From: Mesoflavibacter sp037029465
GTDB taxonomy: Bacteria; Bacteroidota; Bacteroidia; Flavobacteriales; Flavobacteriaceae
Direction of reading: 5' to 3'
Assembly: GCF_037029465.1 (NCBI RefSeq)
Contig: NZ_JAYMEM010000005.1
Span: 1 to 64,000, forward strand
Length of the DNA: 64,000 bases
The position numbers and the translations under genes are program-made. The notes beneath the pieces were generated by a model. That model was given only the letters and a program-made list of their open reading frames with translations. It was not told where the DNA came from and made no database searches. Below, one piece after another: positions 16,469 through 26,154 of this stretch. How positions within the stretch are numbered: position 1 is the stretch's first letter; each line of letters begins with the position of its first letter.

Positions 16469-19400
16469 TTATTTAACTATTAACTTTTTAATTGTTGTTG
16501 ATGTTGAAGTTTTAATATTTAACACGTAAATACCTGAGGAATAATCACTTAAATCTATTTTATAATTATTGTCTTGAATATTTACGTTTTGTTGATTAAA
16601 TATTTCTTTACCTGTTATATCTATTACTGATATACTTAATTGCTGAACGCTATCAGTCTTTAAATTAAATATACCTGTAGAAGGGTTTGGATATACTTTA
16701 AATGTTTCACTATTAAAAGTTTCTGTACTTAAAGGTGTACCAGATATGATTGGGTTATCTATAATCACGCCTTCTTCGTTAACAACTTGATCTGAATGAA
16801 ATACGAATCTGTACATAAAGTTAGTCTCCGTACCAAACGCAGATAAATTATAAGTATAGTGTGTCATAGTTGTATTTACACCAGTCCACTGTCCTCCTGG
16901 ACAATTATAACAAGTTTCGTTTTGTCCTGATGTTAGTCCATTATTATACCAGTTTACATCTGTACTTGAGCCTAGTAAACTCCACGTTGCACCTTGATCT
17001 AAAGAGTATTCTACATAAACAATATCCCAATCTTGTTCTAAATCAAAAGCCATATCAAATTCTAACGTTGGTGATGACACTGTTGTTAAATCAAAACATT
17101 CTGATACTAAATAACTTTTAGTATTATCTGCATAATTACCTGATAAATTAGTACCATATACATTTGTACTGTTTACAGTGCTATTTAAGGTTATGCCACT
17201 TGCTAAACCTCTTTGCCAGTATTGATTTGTAGTACCTGCGTCATAAACTAATAATGCTTCTTCAGGTGTTTCAAAAGTATTAACTACAAGTGTTGCTCCA
17301 GTCGCGTTTGCATTTATGTATGAAGTTTCTGAGGTATTATTTTCGGCAAAAGTATCATTATTTATTGTAGATGACACGTTAAATGAATGTGTTCCTTTTG
17401 ACAATGTTAATGAAGGTAAAGTTACTATTACAGAAGTTTCTGATGCTAATGTACCGGTCCAAGTAAACATATTAGGTGTGCCATCTATATTATAAGTTAA
17501 GTCGATAGATGTAATCGTATTTTGTCCGTTATTATAAAGCTCTACTTGTGGTGCTAAATTTGCGTTACATTCAATTGTTTGTCCTATTCCAGAAACCGAA
17601 ACTAATTTAACGTCATCCAGAGGTAACTCATAAGGAATACTTGATTGCCAAATACCTCTTCCATATGTTGCTGCTGTAATGTTATTATCTATTAGATTAA
17701 TTTCTATATCTCTTACAGATACGTTTGGTAAATTATTATTAAATAATTCCCACATTAAAGTATCATCATCATACCTATATACCCCTAAACTAGTTCCTAA
17801 AAACAAAGGATTTTTAGTGTGTAATGCTTGATGTTTAATACTGTTTTTTGTCACATTTGGTAAGCCTGTTGAGATACTTGTAAAATTAATCCCTCCATCT
17901 ACAGATTTATAAACTTGTCCAGCAACACCAGATGTTGTAACATAAATAATATTGTTGTCTGTATTATTAACTTCTATAGAAGTAATATTTGAAGAAAATG
18001 AATATGTAAAATTAAATGTTACACCATTATCTGTACTTTTATTTAATGAAGAATTAGTACCTACGTAAATATTATTAGGATTAATTTCGTCTATTTCTAA
18101 AACATCTATATTAGTTCCAAAAGAAGGTGAAACTGCTGTCCAACTTCCACCTTGTAATTTGTAAAGGCTATTATAACCTGAAAATAATTCGCCATTAGCA
18201 CTCATAGCTAAAGGTGTAATCCAGTTACCACTTTCTCCTGCAGGAGCACTTACACTACCTGTTAGTGATGCGCCTGCATTTGTAGAATAATACAATCCTC
18301 CTCCATTTTGTGTAAAACCATAATATATATTAGAGTTGTTAGGGTCTATTGCAGTATCCATACCATCTGCGCCATAATAATTTTGCCACTGTCCGTTAGA
18401 AAATGCATGACCACCATTATCTTGTAAACCTCCAACCATTTTACTTGAAGATTGTTTTGATACAGATATACGGTAAAACTGACTTATTTGCATACCTGCA
18501 GTAAGGTCTGTAAAACTTGTACCTCCGTTACTTGATTTATAAAAACCTCCATCTGTACCTGCAAACAATTCTCCGTCAAAAAATCTTAAAAAATGAATAT
18601 CTGCATGGGTATATGCGCTAGAAAATGGTGAGCTCCAGTTGTTTAATTTAGTAAAGGTTGAGCCACTATTAGTTGTCTTCCAAACATTTAAAACACCTGT
18701 GTATACTTCATTCTCATCTGTATCAGAAACGGTCATTGCCATATCATACCAAGCCTGAGGAGATTCAAAAATATCTCCTACCGATGCCAAGGTAGCAACA
18801 GTAGTAAAAGTATTTCCTGAATCTATAGATTTATAAAGAGCTAAAAATTCGCTACTATTATTAGCTGCTAAAGCATAAACTACGCTGGGATTAGCTGGTG
18901 TAACATCAATAACATAACGTGATACGCCATTAAACGGTAACCCACTTATAATAAGGCTAAAATTCTCTCCTCCATCTATCGATTTATATAACCTACTACT
19001 AGAAGCTGCATAAATAATATCTGGGTTTGTAGGATGTAACTTTACATCTTTAATGTTTAAACCAGAAGTACCATTACTAGTCCCACCAGAATTTTGATTA
19101 GACCAAGTTACACCTGCATCTGTTGTTTTAAAAACACCATTATTTGTCGCAACCCATAAAATATTAGAGTTTGAGGGATGGATATAAATATCATTCATAG
19201 AACTTGGTGAGTTACCAGGATTTAAACCTGTAGTATTCCACGTTTGCCCTCCATCTGTAGACTTCATAACACCAACACTATACGAGTCACCCGCATCATC
19301 ATCTCCTGTTGCTATATAAATGATATTTGAATTATTACCATCTACAGCGATTCCAGAAACTCCTATCTGAGGTAAATCATCTGTTGTAGTATTCCAAGTC

Positions 19401-19909
19401 ATACCTGCATCTGTAGATTTCCAAATTCCACCAGCAGGTGCTCCAACATAATACGTTGATGAGTTACTAGGATCTTTAACAATAACATTTACACGTCCTT
19501 GACCAGAAGACCAAGATCCTGTATTTGTATGAGTAAAAGGTCCTACGGGCAACCAGTTACTTTGATCGACTAAAATATTACTACTACGATGACTTTGTGA
19601 TTGATTTTTGACTTGTAAATACGTATTCCACAATTCTTCTGAAGTAGGTAAAGTACCATCTTCTTTTACGAAGTTAGCCCAATATGCTTCCCATCTTTTA
19701 AATGGTTTATAACCGCTTCCTTTTTGGTCTTTATCGTGTGTTAACCAATAAGTATTAAAAGCATCTACAATTTCTTGAAATTTAATTGGATTATCACTTG
19801 ATCTATTAGTTGTGTTTAATAACTTCATCCAAGGAGCGCTCTCGTTAAACTGAGCTTGGACTGTTATTGATAATAATAGTGTTACTACAATAAGTAAAAT
19901 TCTTTTCAT
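16469..19909 (-). CDS. Secreted sortilin/BNR-repeat protein with T9SS sorting domain
   Basis: A 1146-residue exported protein with signal peptide MKRILLIVVTLLLSITVQAQ. Residues about 115-760 contain many Asp-box/BNR-like repeats of the sortilin (Vps10) beta-propeller kind, for example KSTDGGQTWNTTGL, KTTDAGVTWSN, KSIDGGENFSL, KSIDSGNTFTT and KSVDGGINFTS. Residues about 785-870 resemble a CARDB-type beta-sandwich. Residues about 880-1050 look like a jellyroll domain (CFDLTTVSSPTLEFDMAFDLEQ). The C-terminal 75 residues (FKVYPNPSTGIFNLKTD) are a type A T9SS signal. Proteins of this build often occur in gliding flavobacteria; a role in glycan or peptide binding is inference. Confidence 0.88.
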   Translation of the reverse strand: MKRILLIVVTLLLSITVQAQFNESAPWMKLLNTTNRSSDNPIKFQEIVDAFNTYWLTHDKDQKGSGYKPFKRWEAYWANFVKEDGTLPTSEELWNTYLQVKNQSQSHRSSNILVDQSNWLPVGPFTHTNTGSWSSGQGRVNVIVKDPSNSSTYYVGAPAGGIWKSTDAGMTWNTTTDDLPQIGVSGIAVDGNNSNIIYIATGDDDAGDSYSVGVMKSTDGGQTWNTTGLNPGNSPSSMNDIYIHPSNSNILWVATNNGVFKTTDAGVTWSNQNSGGTSNGTSGLNIKDVKLHPTNPDIIYAASSSRLYKSIDGGENFSLIISGLPFNGVSRYVIDVTPANPSVVYALAANNSSEFLALYKSIDSGNTFTTVATLASVGDIFESPQAWYDMAMTVSDTDENEVYTGVLNVWKTTNSGSTFTKLNNWSSPFSSAYTHADIHFLRFFDGELFAGTDGGFYKSSNGGTSFTDLTAGMQISQFYRISVSKQSSSKMVGGLQDNGGHAFSNGQWQNYYGADGMDTAIDPNNSNIYYGFTQNGGGLYYSTNAGASLTGSVSAPAGESGNWITPLAMSANGELFSGYNSLYKLQGGSWTAVSPSFGTNIDVLEIDEINPNNIYVGTNSSLNKSTDNGVTFNFTYSFSSNITSIEVNNTDNNIIYVTTSGVAGQVYKSVDGGINFTSISTGLPNVTKNSIKHQALHTKNPLFLGTSLGVYRYDDDTLMWELFNNNLPNVSVRDIEINLIDNNITAATYGRGIWQSSIPYELPLDDVKLVSVSGIGQTIECNANLAPQVELYNNGQNTITSIDLTYNIDGTPNMFTWTGTLASETSVIVTLPSLTLSKGTHSFNVSSTINNDTFAENNTSETSYINANATGATLVVNTFETPEEALLVYDAGTTNQYWQRGLASGITLNSTVNSTNVYGTNLSGNYADNTKSYLVSECFDLTTVSSPTLEFDMAFDLEQDWDIVYVEYSLDQGATWSLLGSSTDVNWYNNGLTSGQNETCYNCPGGQWTGVNTTMTHYTYNLSAFGTETNFMYRFVFHSDQVVNEEGVIIDNPIISGTPLSTETFNSETFKVYPNPSTGIFNLKTDSVQQLSISVIDITGKEIFNQQNVNIQDNNYKIDLSDYSSGIYVLNIKTSTSTTIKKLIVK

Positions 19910-19931
19910 TTATCTTAATTTTTTTGACGTA

Positions 19932-19939
19932 CAAAAATA
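19932..19939 (-). promoter_or_regulatory. -7 promoter element of the sortilin-repeat gene
   Basis: TATTTTTG on the minus strand matches TAnnTTTG and lies 22 bases before the start codon at 19909. Confidence 0.5.
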
Positions 19940-20004
19940 GAAGAATTTATTTAAAAACCTGACAAACAGACAACAAAAAGAGTTAAAATGTTTGTTTAGA
20001 GCAT

Positions 20005-20511
20005 TTATTCTGTTTTAATAGTCAGTTTTTGTTTTAATAAACTATCTGTTTCTTTCTTAATATTTACGACATTTTCAACTTTAGGGTTTGGTATCGTAAT
20101 GGATAAAACGTAATGCTGTACTTTCCAGCCTTGGTCAGTTAACTTCATAACTCCAGATCCACGACAAATTTCCATTTGAGTGTCTAAAAGCTCATCAAAC
20201 CAAGCTAAATTTTCTTCTTTATTTAAATATATATTTCGTTCTAAAGCAGTAAAACTCCACGCTTTTCCTTTATCAAAATAGGGTTTAGAAAATGCTTTAA
20301 ATTCTTCTAACTTCCAATTTTCAGTAGCATCTGTACCAATAAAAATAGCATCATCAGCCATTAAATCAAAATAAGCATCAAAGTCTGCATTTGAAGCTGC
20401 TTTATGCCAATTGTCTAATGTGGTATTGATTAGTTTTTTTATTTCGGTTTCACTTGATTGTTGTTGAAATACTGATACAAATAGCAGAAACATAATGGCT
20501 AGGTTTTTCAT
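20005..20511 (-). CDS. Secreted NTF2-like (SnoaL/DUF4440) protein
   Basis: A 168-residue exported protein. After the signal peptide (MKNLAIMFLLFVSVFQQQS) comes an NTF2-like domain: IKKLINTTLDNWHKAASNADFDAYFDLMADDAIFIGTDATENW, then FKAFSKPYFDKGKAW, then an alternating beta sheet ending GSGVMKLTDQGWKVQHYVLSITIPN. This fits the SnoaL-like/nuclear transport factor 2 family. Such cone-shaped folds bind small ligands or act as isomerases; nothing here fixes which. Its start is two bases after the stop of the upstream lipoprotein gene (20514-21035), so the pair is an operon. Confidence 0.8.
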   Translation of the reverse strand: MKNLAIMFLLFVSVFQQQSSETEIKKLINTTLDNWHKAASNADFDAYFDLMADDAIFIGTDATENWKLEEFKAFSKPYFDKGKAWSFTALERNIYLNKEENLAWFDELLDTQMEICRGSGVMKLTDQGWKVQHYVLSITIPNPKVENVVNIKKETDSLLKQKLTIKTE

Positions 20512-20513
20512 AA

Positions 20514-21035
20514 TTAATACGGTCTTTCAATGTTTTGACTATCTTTTTCAAGCTTTTTATTAATCTGCAAATTAAGATTAGAAAAAGCTACAAAAACCTC
20601 TTTAGTAGCAAAAAGGATATCTTTCTTATCGATAAAACTGAGATTTTTAAGATCTTTAAGATTTAGCAATTTAGTTTTAAAAGCTAAAACTCTGGCTTCT
20701 ATAGATTGTGTTTTTATATCTGCTGGTATAGTTTCTTCTAAATCTTTAATTGCAGTAGTAAAAACTTCTATATCTGAATTAAAAAAAGAATAATCGGCTT
20801 GCTTTAGACTTTGTACAGCATCTGCCAACGTTTGGTATGCTTGCCAAGTAGGCACTATCTTATTAGTCTTTACATCTAAACCAATATCTACATAATTAAT
20901 TTTATTAATATCTTCCTTTTTTATAGCTAAAGAATCTGTCTGTTTGCTTTGATCTGTGCCAACATTTTGATCTGTTTTATTTTTACAACTAACAGATAAA
21001 ACACAGCAAAACAGAATAATAAATAGGTTTTTCAT
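20514..21035 (-). CDS. Hypothetical lipoprotein
   Basis: A 173-residue lipoprotein: MKNLFIILFCCVLSVSC with the lipidated Cys at residue 17. The mature part is a polar Lys/Thr linker (KNKTDQNVGTDQSKQTDSLA) followed by a largely helical domain (TWQAYQTLADAVQSLKQADYSFFNSDIEVFTTAIKDLEETIP, then EARVLAFKTKLLNLKDL and FVAFSNLNLQINKKLEKD). The four-helix pattern suggests a bundle. No named family is recognised. It is the first gene of a two-gene operon with the NTF2-like protein. Confidence 0.65.
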   Translation of the reverse strand: MKNLFIILFCCVLSVSCKNKTDQNVGTDQSKQTDSLAIKKEDINKINYVDIGLDVKTNKIVPTWQAYQTLADAVQSLKQADYSFFNSDIEVFTTAIKDLEETIPADIKTQSIEARVLAFKTKLLNLKDLKNLSFIDKKDILFATKEVFVAFSNLNLQINKKLEKDSQNIERPY

Positions 21036-21153
21036 GACTTAAAAAATATCTAAAAACAAATATAAAAGATACTACTTTTAAACCTTAAGTTTTAACTAAT
21101 CTTTTATTGTAACTTTTAGCATTTTTTTATTGAAATATCTTTAAAATTGTTCT

Positions 21154-21161
21154 TACTTTTG
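21154..21161 (+). promoter_or_regulatory. -7 promoter element of tdh
   Basis: TACTTTTG matches TAnnTTTG, with a TTG at 21130-21132 about 21 bases upstream as a possible -33 element, and the start codon at 21190. Confidence 0.55.
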
Positions 21162-21189
21162 AGCTGAAATTTGCATAATTCATTAATAA

Positions 21190-22140
21190 ATGAGCGAAAA
21201 AATACTAATTATTGGGGCTTGTGGCCAAATTGGATCTGAGTTAACTTATAAATTAAGAGAAATTTACGGCAATAAAAATGTTATTGCTAGTGATATTAAT
21301 TACAATAATGTTGATTTAGTCAACTCTGGTACTTTTGAAATTATTGATGCAATGGATTATGCGTCTCTTAAAATTTGTTGCGAAAAACATAATATAGACA
21401 CCATCTACCTTATGGCTGCAATTTTAAGTGCAACAGGAGAAAAATACCCAATGAAAGCTTGGGATTTAAACATGCAGTCTTTATTTCATGTTTTAAATCT
21501 TGCTAAAGGCAAAGCCATAAAAAAAATATTTTGGCCATCTAGCATTGCTGTTTTTGGACCTACAACACCTAAACAAAACACTCCACAACGCACTGTGATG
21601 GAGCCAACTACAGTTTACGGAATAACAAAACAAGTTGGCGAACGTTGGTGCGAATATTATCATGAAAAATATGATGTTGACGTAAGAAGTTTAAGATATC
21701 CAGGATTAATTAGCTGGAAAACTTTACCTGGCGGAGGAACAACAGATTATGCTGTAGAAATCTATCATGAAGCATTGAAAAATGAATCTTACGAGTGTTT
21801 TTTAAGTGAAGACACAGCACTACCAATGATGTACATGGATGATGCTATTGATGCAACCGTTAAATTGATGACTGCAAAAGCAGAAGATATAAAAATTAGA
21901 TCTTCTTATAACTTAGCCGGCATAAGCTTTACACCTGAAGAAATAACTAATTCCATCAAAAAAGAAATTCCAAATTTTAAAATATCGTATCAACCTGATT
22001 TTAGACAAGCTATTGCCGATTCTTGGCCTAGCAGTATAGATGATACAGAAGCACAACAGGATTGGGATTGGAAACATCATTTTGATTTAGATGCTATCAC
22101 TAAAGAAATGCTTACTAATCTAAATAAATCTCAAAATTAA
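21190..22140 (+). CDS. tdh: L-threonine 3-dehydrogenase, SDR type
   Basis: A 316-residue extended short-chain dehydrogenase that oxidises L-threonine to 2-amino-3-ketobutyrate with NAD. The nucleotide-binding loop is Gly9-x2-Gly12-x2-Gly15 (GACGQIG). The catalytic residues are Ser117/118 (WPSSIAVFGP), Tyr143 and Lys147 (YGITK). The motifs LRYPGLISWKTLPGGGTTDYAVEI and LPMMYMDDAIDAT are those of the epimerase-like threonine dehydrogenases known from Flavobacterium and Cytophaga, rather than of zinc-dependent Tdh. The kbl partner is not adjacent. The gene is monocistronic with its own promoter. Confidence 0.88.
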   Translation: MSEKILIIGACGQIGSELTYKLREIYGNKNVIASDINYNNVDLVNSGTFEIIDAMDYASLKICCEKHNIDTIYLMAAILSATGEKYPMKAWDLNMQSLFHVLNLAKGKAIKKIFWPSSIAVFGPTTPKQNTPQRTVMEPTTVYGITKQVGERWCEYYHEKYDVDVRSLRYPGLISWKTLPGGGTTDYAVEIYHEALKNESYECFLSEDTALPMMYMDDAIDATVKLMTAKAEDIKIRSSYNLAGISFTPEEITNSIKKEIPNFKISYQPDFRQAIADSWPSSIDDTEAQQDWDWKHHFDLDAITKEMLTNLNKSQN

Positions 22141-22241
22141 AAAAAAGAGGCTTCATAAAATTTTACTGTTTTTTCTCATATCAAAATAAATCATTATTTG
22201 TATAGCCTAAAAACCAAGCTTTTTTCATCTTTTTGACTCTT

Positions 22242-22249
22242 AAACGTTT
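22242..22249. promoter_or_regulatory. Possible LacI-family operator
   Basis: AAACGTTT is a perfect 8-bp palindrome with the central CG usual for LacI-family sites, 90 bp upstream of the sugar porter start. The symmetry stops after four bases per side, so the call is weak. Confidence 0.25.
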
Positions 22250-22338
22250 TCGGTATAAAAATAACCTTGTTTCTTACAGTAAATTTATGTTTTATTATTT
22301 GTTGATTAAATTTACAGGTAACTAAACAAACTAAATCT

Positions 22339-23688
22339 ATGAGAAACAAAACAGTTTTTTGGTCTTTAACTGTTGCTATTGCAGGCTTTTTATTTGGATT
22401 TGACACCGTAGTTATTTCTGGTGCCAATGAGCCAATAAAAGAATTATGGAACACTTCTCCTCTATTTCATGGGACTTTTATTATGTCTATGGCGCTTTGG
22501 GGAACAGTGATAGGAGCGCTATTAGGAGGCTTACCTGCGGATAAATTTGGACGTAAAAAAACATTATTTTGGATTGGGTTACTATTTTTAATATCTGCTT
22601 TAGGTTCTGCTTTAGCTTTAGATAAATATTCGTTTTCCTTTTTTAGATTTATAGGAGGTATAGGTGTTGGAGCGTCTTCTGTAGTTGCACCTATGTACAT
22701 TACAGAAATTACATCTGCTAAAAATCGCGGTAAATTAGTTGCTCTATATCAATTTAATCTTGTTTTCGGAATTTTACTAGCTTACTTTTCAAACTATTGG
22801 CTTAAAGGTTTTGATGGTGTAAATGATTGGAGATGGATGCTTGGTGTAGAAGCTGCTCCAGCTCTTTTTTATTGTATTATGATTTTAGGTGTACCAAAAA
22901 GTCCGCGTTGGTTAATCACAAAAAAAAATAATGATGAAGAAGCGCTTTCAATATTAAATATTATTCACACTAAGGAAGAAGCTAAGCAAAAACTTGATGA
23001 AATTAAAACTGAATTTAATGGTTTAGAAAAAAACACAACTAGCGTGTTTAATAAAAAATACAACTTTCCTTTGCTGTTAGCTTTTTTAGTTGCGTTTTTT
23101 AATCAATTATCAGGCATCAATTTTCTACTTTACTACGCACCTGAAATTTTTAATCGAGCAGGTGTAGAAAATCCATTTTTAGCATCTGTTTATGTTGGAT
23201 TAGCTAATCTAATTTTTACAATAATAGGTATGAGTTTGATAGATAAATTTGGACGTAGGCAATTATTAATCATAGGTTCTATAGGCTATATTATAAGTTT
23301 ATCAATAGTTGCTTGGGCTTTTAAAACTAATGCAGATGCTATAATACTTTTATCATTTATTATCATTTTTGTAGCATCTCATGCTATTGGACAAGGGGCT
23401 ATTATTTGGGTGTTTATTTCAGAAATATTTCCAAATAAAGTTAGAGCCATGGGTAACTCTTTTGGTTGTGGTACACATTGGGTTTTTGCAGCAATAATAA
23501 CATTAGTCACTCCGTTGTTTTTAGATAAAGATCAAGGTATTTTTAAAGATAATCCTTGGCCTATTTTTGCGTTTTTTGCTGTTATGATGGTATTTCAATT
23601 AGCTTTCGCATTATTCTTAATGCCAGAAACTAAAGGAATTTCTTTAGAAGATTTAAGTAAAAAATTAATTAGAAGTGAAGACGCTTGA
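22339..23688 (+). CDS. MFS sugar porter (proton-coupled hexose/sucrose uptake)
   Basis: A 449-residue, 12-helix transporter of the sugar porter family. The diagnostic motifs are present: FGFDTVVISGA near residue 22, ADKFGRKK (loop 2-3), RFIGGIGVGASSVVAPMYITEI, QLSGINFLLYYAPEIF (helix 7), DKFGRRQLLIIGS (loop 8-9) and PETKGISLEDL at the C-terminus. It brings sugars across the inner membrane. It is the first gene of a cluster with GH32 and fructokinase, so fructose, sucrose or short fructans are probable substrates. The AAACGTTT palindrome at 22242-22249 upstream may be a LacI-family operator. Confidence 0.92.
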   Translation: MRNKTVFWSLTVAIAGFLFGFDTVVISGANEPIKELWNTSPLFHGTFIMSMALWGTVIGALLGGLPADKFGRKKTLFWIGLLFLISALGSALALDKYSFSFFRFIGGIGVGASSVVAPMYITEITSAKNRGKLVALYQFNLVFGILLAYFSNYWLKGFDGVNDWRWMLGVEAAPALFYCIMILGVPKSPRWLITKKNNDEEALSILNIIHTKEEAKQKLDEIKTEFNGLEKNTTSVFNKKYNFPLLLAFLVAFFNQLSGINFLLYYAPEIFNRAGVENPFLASVYVGLANLIFTIIGMSLIDKFGRRQLLIIGSIGYIISLSIVAWAFKTNADAIILLSFIIIFVASHAIGQGAIIWVFISEIFPNKVRAMGNSFGCGTHWVFAAIITLVTPLFLDKDQGIFKDNPWPIFAFFAVMMVFQLAFALFLMPETKGISLEDLSKKLIRSEDA

Positions 23689-23767
23689 AATAATATAAAG
23701 CTGTATTCTATTTTTTTCAATAGCAATTAACTGTAAAAACATTATCAAAGCAGATAACAAATCATCA

Positions 23768-25273
23768 ATGGTTACTCCAGAAGATAAGCTATGCCGTCCA
23801 AACTTTCATTTTACACCAAAACATGGTTGGATGAATGACCCAAATGGTATGTTTTTTTTAAATGGTAAATACCATCTATATTTTCAATATTACCCAAAAG
23901 ATAATATTTGGGGACCAATGCATTGGGGACATGCTGTAAGCAAAGATTTAGTAACTTGGGCAGAACAACCCATTGCACTTTATCCTGATGATTTAGGTTA
24001 TATTTTTTCTGGTAGTGCAGTAGTCGACAAAAACAATACTTCGGGTTTTGGTAAAGAAGGTAAAACTCCAATAGTTGCTATATTTACTTATCATAATGCA
24101 CAAGCAGAAAAAGAAGGTAAAATAGATTATCAAACCCAAGGTATTGCTTATTCTTTAGACGAAGGACAAACTTGGACAAAATATACTAACAACCCTGTAC
24201 TAAAAAACCCTAGAATTAAAGATTTTAGAGACCCAAAAGTAATCTGGGATCAGCAACACCAACAGTGGTTAATGGCTTTAGCAACTTATGAAAAAACACT
24301 TTTTTACAGCTCTAAAAATCTAAAAGATTGGAAATACCTTTCAAGTTTTGGAGAAGACCTAGGTAATCATGATGGCGTTTGGGAATGTCCGGATTTTTTC
24401 CCTTTAAAAGTTGAAAACACTAACGAAACCAAATGGGTTTTACTACAAAGTATTAATCCTGGTCATATTAACGGTGGCTCTGGCACACAATATTTTGTTG
24501 GAGATTTTGATGGAGAACGTTTTTTTATAGATAAAACATTTAAAAATCAATTAGAAAAAAATGAAGCTGTTTGGTTAGACTATGGAAGAGATAATTACGC
24601 AGGCGTTACTTGGTCAAATATTCCAGAAAGTGATGGTAGAAAATTATTTATTGGATGGATATCTAACTGGGAATATGCACAAGTAGTCCCAACTGAAACT
24701 TGGCGTAGTGCCATGACAATTCCTAGAGAATTAAAATTAAAGAAATTTAATAACGAGTTTATAATCACATCCCAGCCTGTAAATGAATTTAATCAATTTA
24801 AAACCAAAGAAATAAAGAAAGAGAACATAGTTTTTTCTAAAGATTTCAATCTAATAGAAGGTAAGAATATTGACATAAATAAATCTATAATTGAAGTAGA
24901 GCTATCAAATTTAAAAAGTGATATTTACACATTCACTTTATCTAATAATTTAGATGAAAAGTTGAAATTTGGTATTAACAACAAAACTCTAAACTACTTT
25001 ATAGATCGTTCTAAATCTGGAAATTTGAGTTTTTCTGATAAGTTTGCAAATACAGTTTCTAAAGCGAATTTTAATCATCTAAAATCTAAAATTAAAGTTG
25101 AAATTGTAATAGATAAAACATCTGTTGAAATTTTTTATAATGAAGGAGAAACTGTAATGACCGAGATTTTTTTCCCTACAGAACCGTTTGAAAATTTATC
25201 CATTTCAACAAAAAACAACTCAGAAACACTATTAAAAACATTAATAGTAAGTCAAATTAAAACTTCCAAATAA
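23768..25273 (+). CDS. Glycoside hydrolase family 32 (beta-fructosidase)
   Basis: A 501-residue GH32 enzyme that hydrolyses beta-fructosyl bonds in sucrose or fructans. The five-bladed propeller carries the triad: nucleophile Asp24 (WMNDPNG), transition-state stabiliser Asp155 (FRDPK) and acid/base Glu206 (ECPDF). Residues about 340-501 form the C-terminal beta-sandwich. Length is typical. The first ATG gives a protein with no signal, but the frame stays open upstream to 23699 and encodes ILFFSIAINC followed by a polar linker, like a lipoprotein signal without an ATG. So the location (cytoplasm or periplasm) is uncertain. The gene lies 79 bp after the porter and its stop overlaps the fructokinase start. 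Confidence 0.9.
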   Translation: MVTPEDKLCRPNFHFTPKHGWMNDPNGMFFLNGKYHLYFQYYPKDNIWGPMHWGHAVSKDLVTWAEQPIALYPDDLGYIFSGSAVVDKNNTSGFGKEGKTPIVAIFTYHNAQAEKEGKIDYQTQGIAYSLDEGQTWTKYTNNPVLKNPRIKDFRDPKVIWDQQHQQWLMALATYEKTLFYSSKNLKDWKYLSSFGEDLGNHDGVWECPDFFPLKVENTNETKWVLLQSINPGHINGGSGTQYFVGDFDGERFFIDKTFKNQLEKNEAVWLDYGRDNYAGVTWSNIPESDGRKLFIGWISNWEYAQVVPTETWRSAMTIPRELKLKKFNNEFIITSQPVNEFNQFKTKEIKKENIVFSKDFNLIEGKNIDINKSIIEVELSNLKSDIYTFTLSNNLDEKLKFGINNKTLNYFIDRSKSGNLSFSDKFANTVSKANFNHLKSKIKVEIVIDKTSVEIFYNEGETVMTEIFFPTEPFENLSISTKNNSETLLKTLIVSQIKTSK

Positions 25274-26154
25274 TGACCTCTTTTACTTGTTTTGGCGAAG
25301 TGCTTTGGGATATGTTTCCTGACAATAAAAAAATTGGCGGAGCACCATTAAACGTTGCGTTAAGACTTAACGCTTTTGGTAATGATATTTCGATAATTAG
25401 TGCTGTAGGAAACGATATTTTAGGTGAAAAATTGATTGCATATTTAAAAGAGAATAAAATAAATTCTAGCAATATTCAATTAAAAGACAACTATCAAACT
25501 GGTCAAGTTAATGTTACTTTAGACTCAAAAGGATCTGCTAGTTATGAAATAAAATCTCCAACAGCTTGGGATAATATTGAAATAAATAAGCAAAATCTAG
25601 AACAAGTAAGGCAAAGCGATGTTTTTATTTATGGTAGTTTAGTTTGCCGAAATGAAGTCTCTAAAAGCACTCTTTTTAAATTGTTAAAAGTTGCAAAATT
25701 TAAGGTCTTTGATGTTAATTTGCGTCCGCCATTTTTTAGTTTTGAATTAATATTTGAATTGATGCATTCGGCAGATTTTATCAAATTTAATGACGAAGAA
25801 TTAGAACTAATTTTAAAAGAATTGAATCAAAACTTCACTTCAATTGAAGATAAAATGACTTACATTTCTTATACATTTAACGCATCTCATGTTTGTGTTA
25901 CTAGAGGTGATAAAGGCGCTATTTTACTTTCTAATTCTAATTTTTATGAAAGTTTAGGTTTTAGAGTTAACGTAGTAGATACGGTTGGAGCTGGCGATTC
26001 ATTTTTAGCAACTTTGTTATATAAAATTATTAATGAAAAGGCTTCTAATAAAGCTATTGATTATGCTTGTGCTGTTGGTGCTATTGTTGCTGCATCTGAA
26101 GGTGCAAATCCAAAGATTTTAGACGAAGATATAAAACTGATAATGAATAACTAA
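25273..26154 (+). CDS. PfkB-family fructokinase
   Basis: A 293-residue ribokinase-family sugar kinase. The first signature is GGAPLNVALRLNAFGNDI (residues 22-39) and the second is DTVGAGDSFLATLL, with catalytic base Asp242. Family knowledge and the GH32 neighbour point to ATP-dependent phosphorylation of fructose to fructose 6-phosphate. The ATG shares a base with the GH32 stop (TAATG), so translation is probably coupled. Its 3' end overlaps the convergent LacI regulator by four bases. Confidence 0.88.
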   Translation: MTSFTCFGEVLWDMFPDNKKIGGAPLNVALRLNAFGNDISIISAVGNDILGEKLIAYLKENKINSSNIQLKDNYQTGQVNVTLDSKGSASYEIKSPTAWDNIEINKQNLEQVRQSDVFIYGSLVCRNEVSKSTLFKLLKVAKFKVFDVNLRPPFFSFELIFELMHSADFIKFNDEELELILKELNQNFTSIEDKMTYISYTFNASHVCVTRGDKGAILLSNSNFYESLGFRVNVVDTVGAGDSFLATLLYKIINEKASNKAIDYACAVGAIVAASEGANPKILDEDIKLIMNN

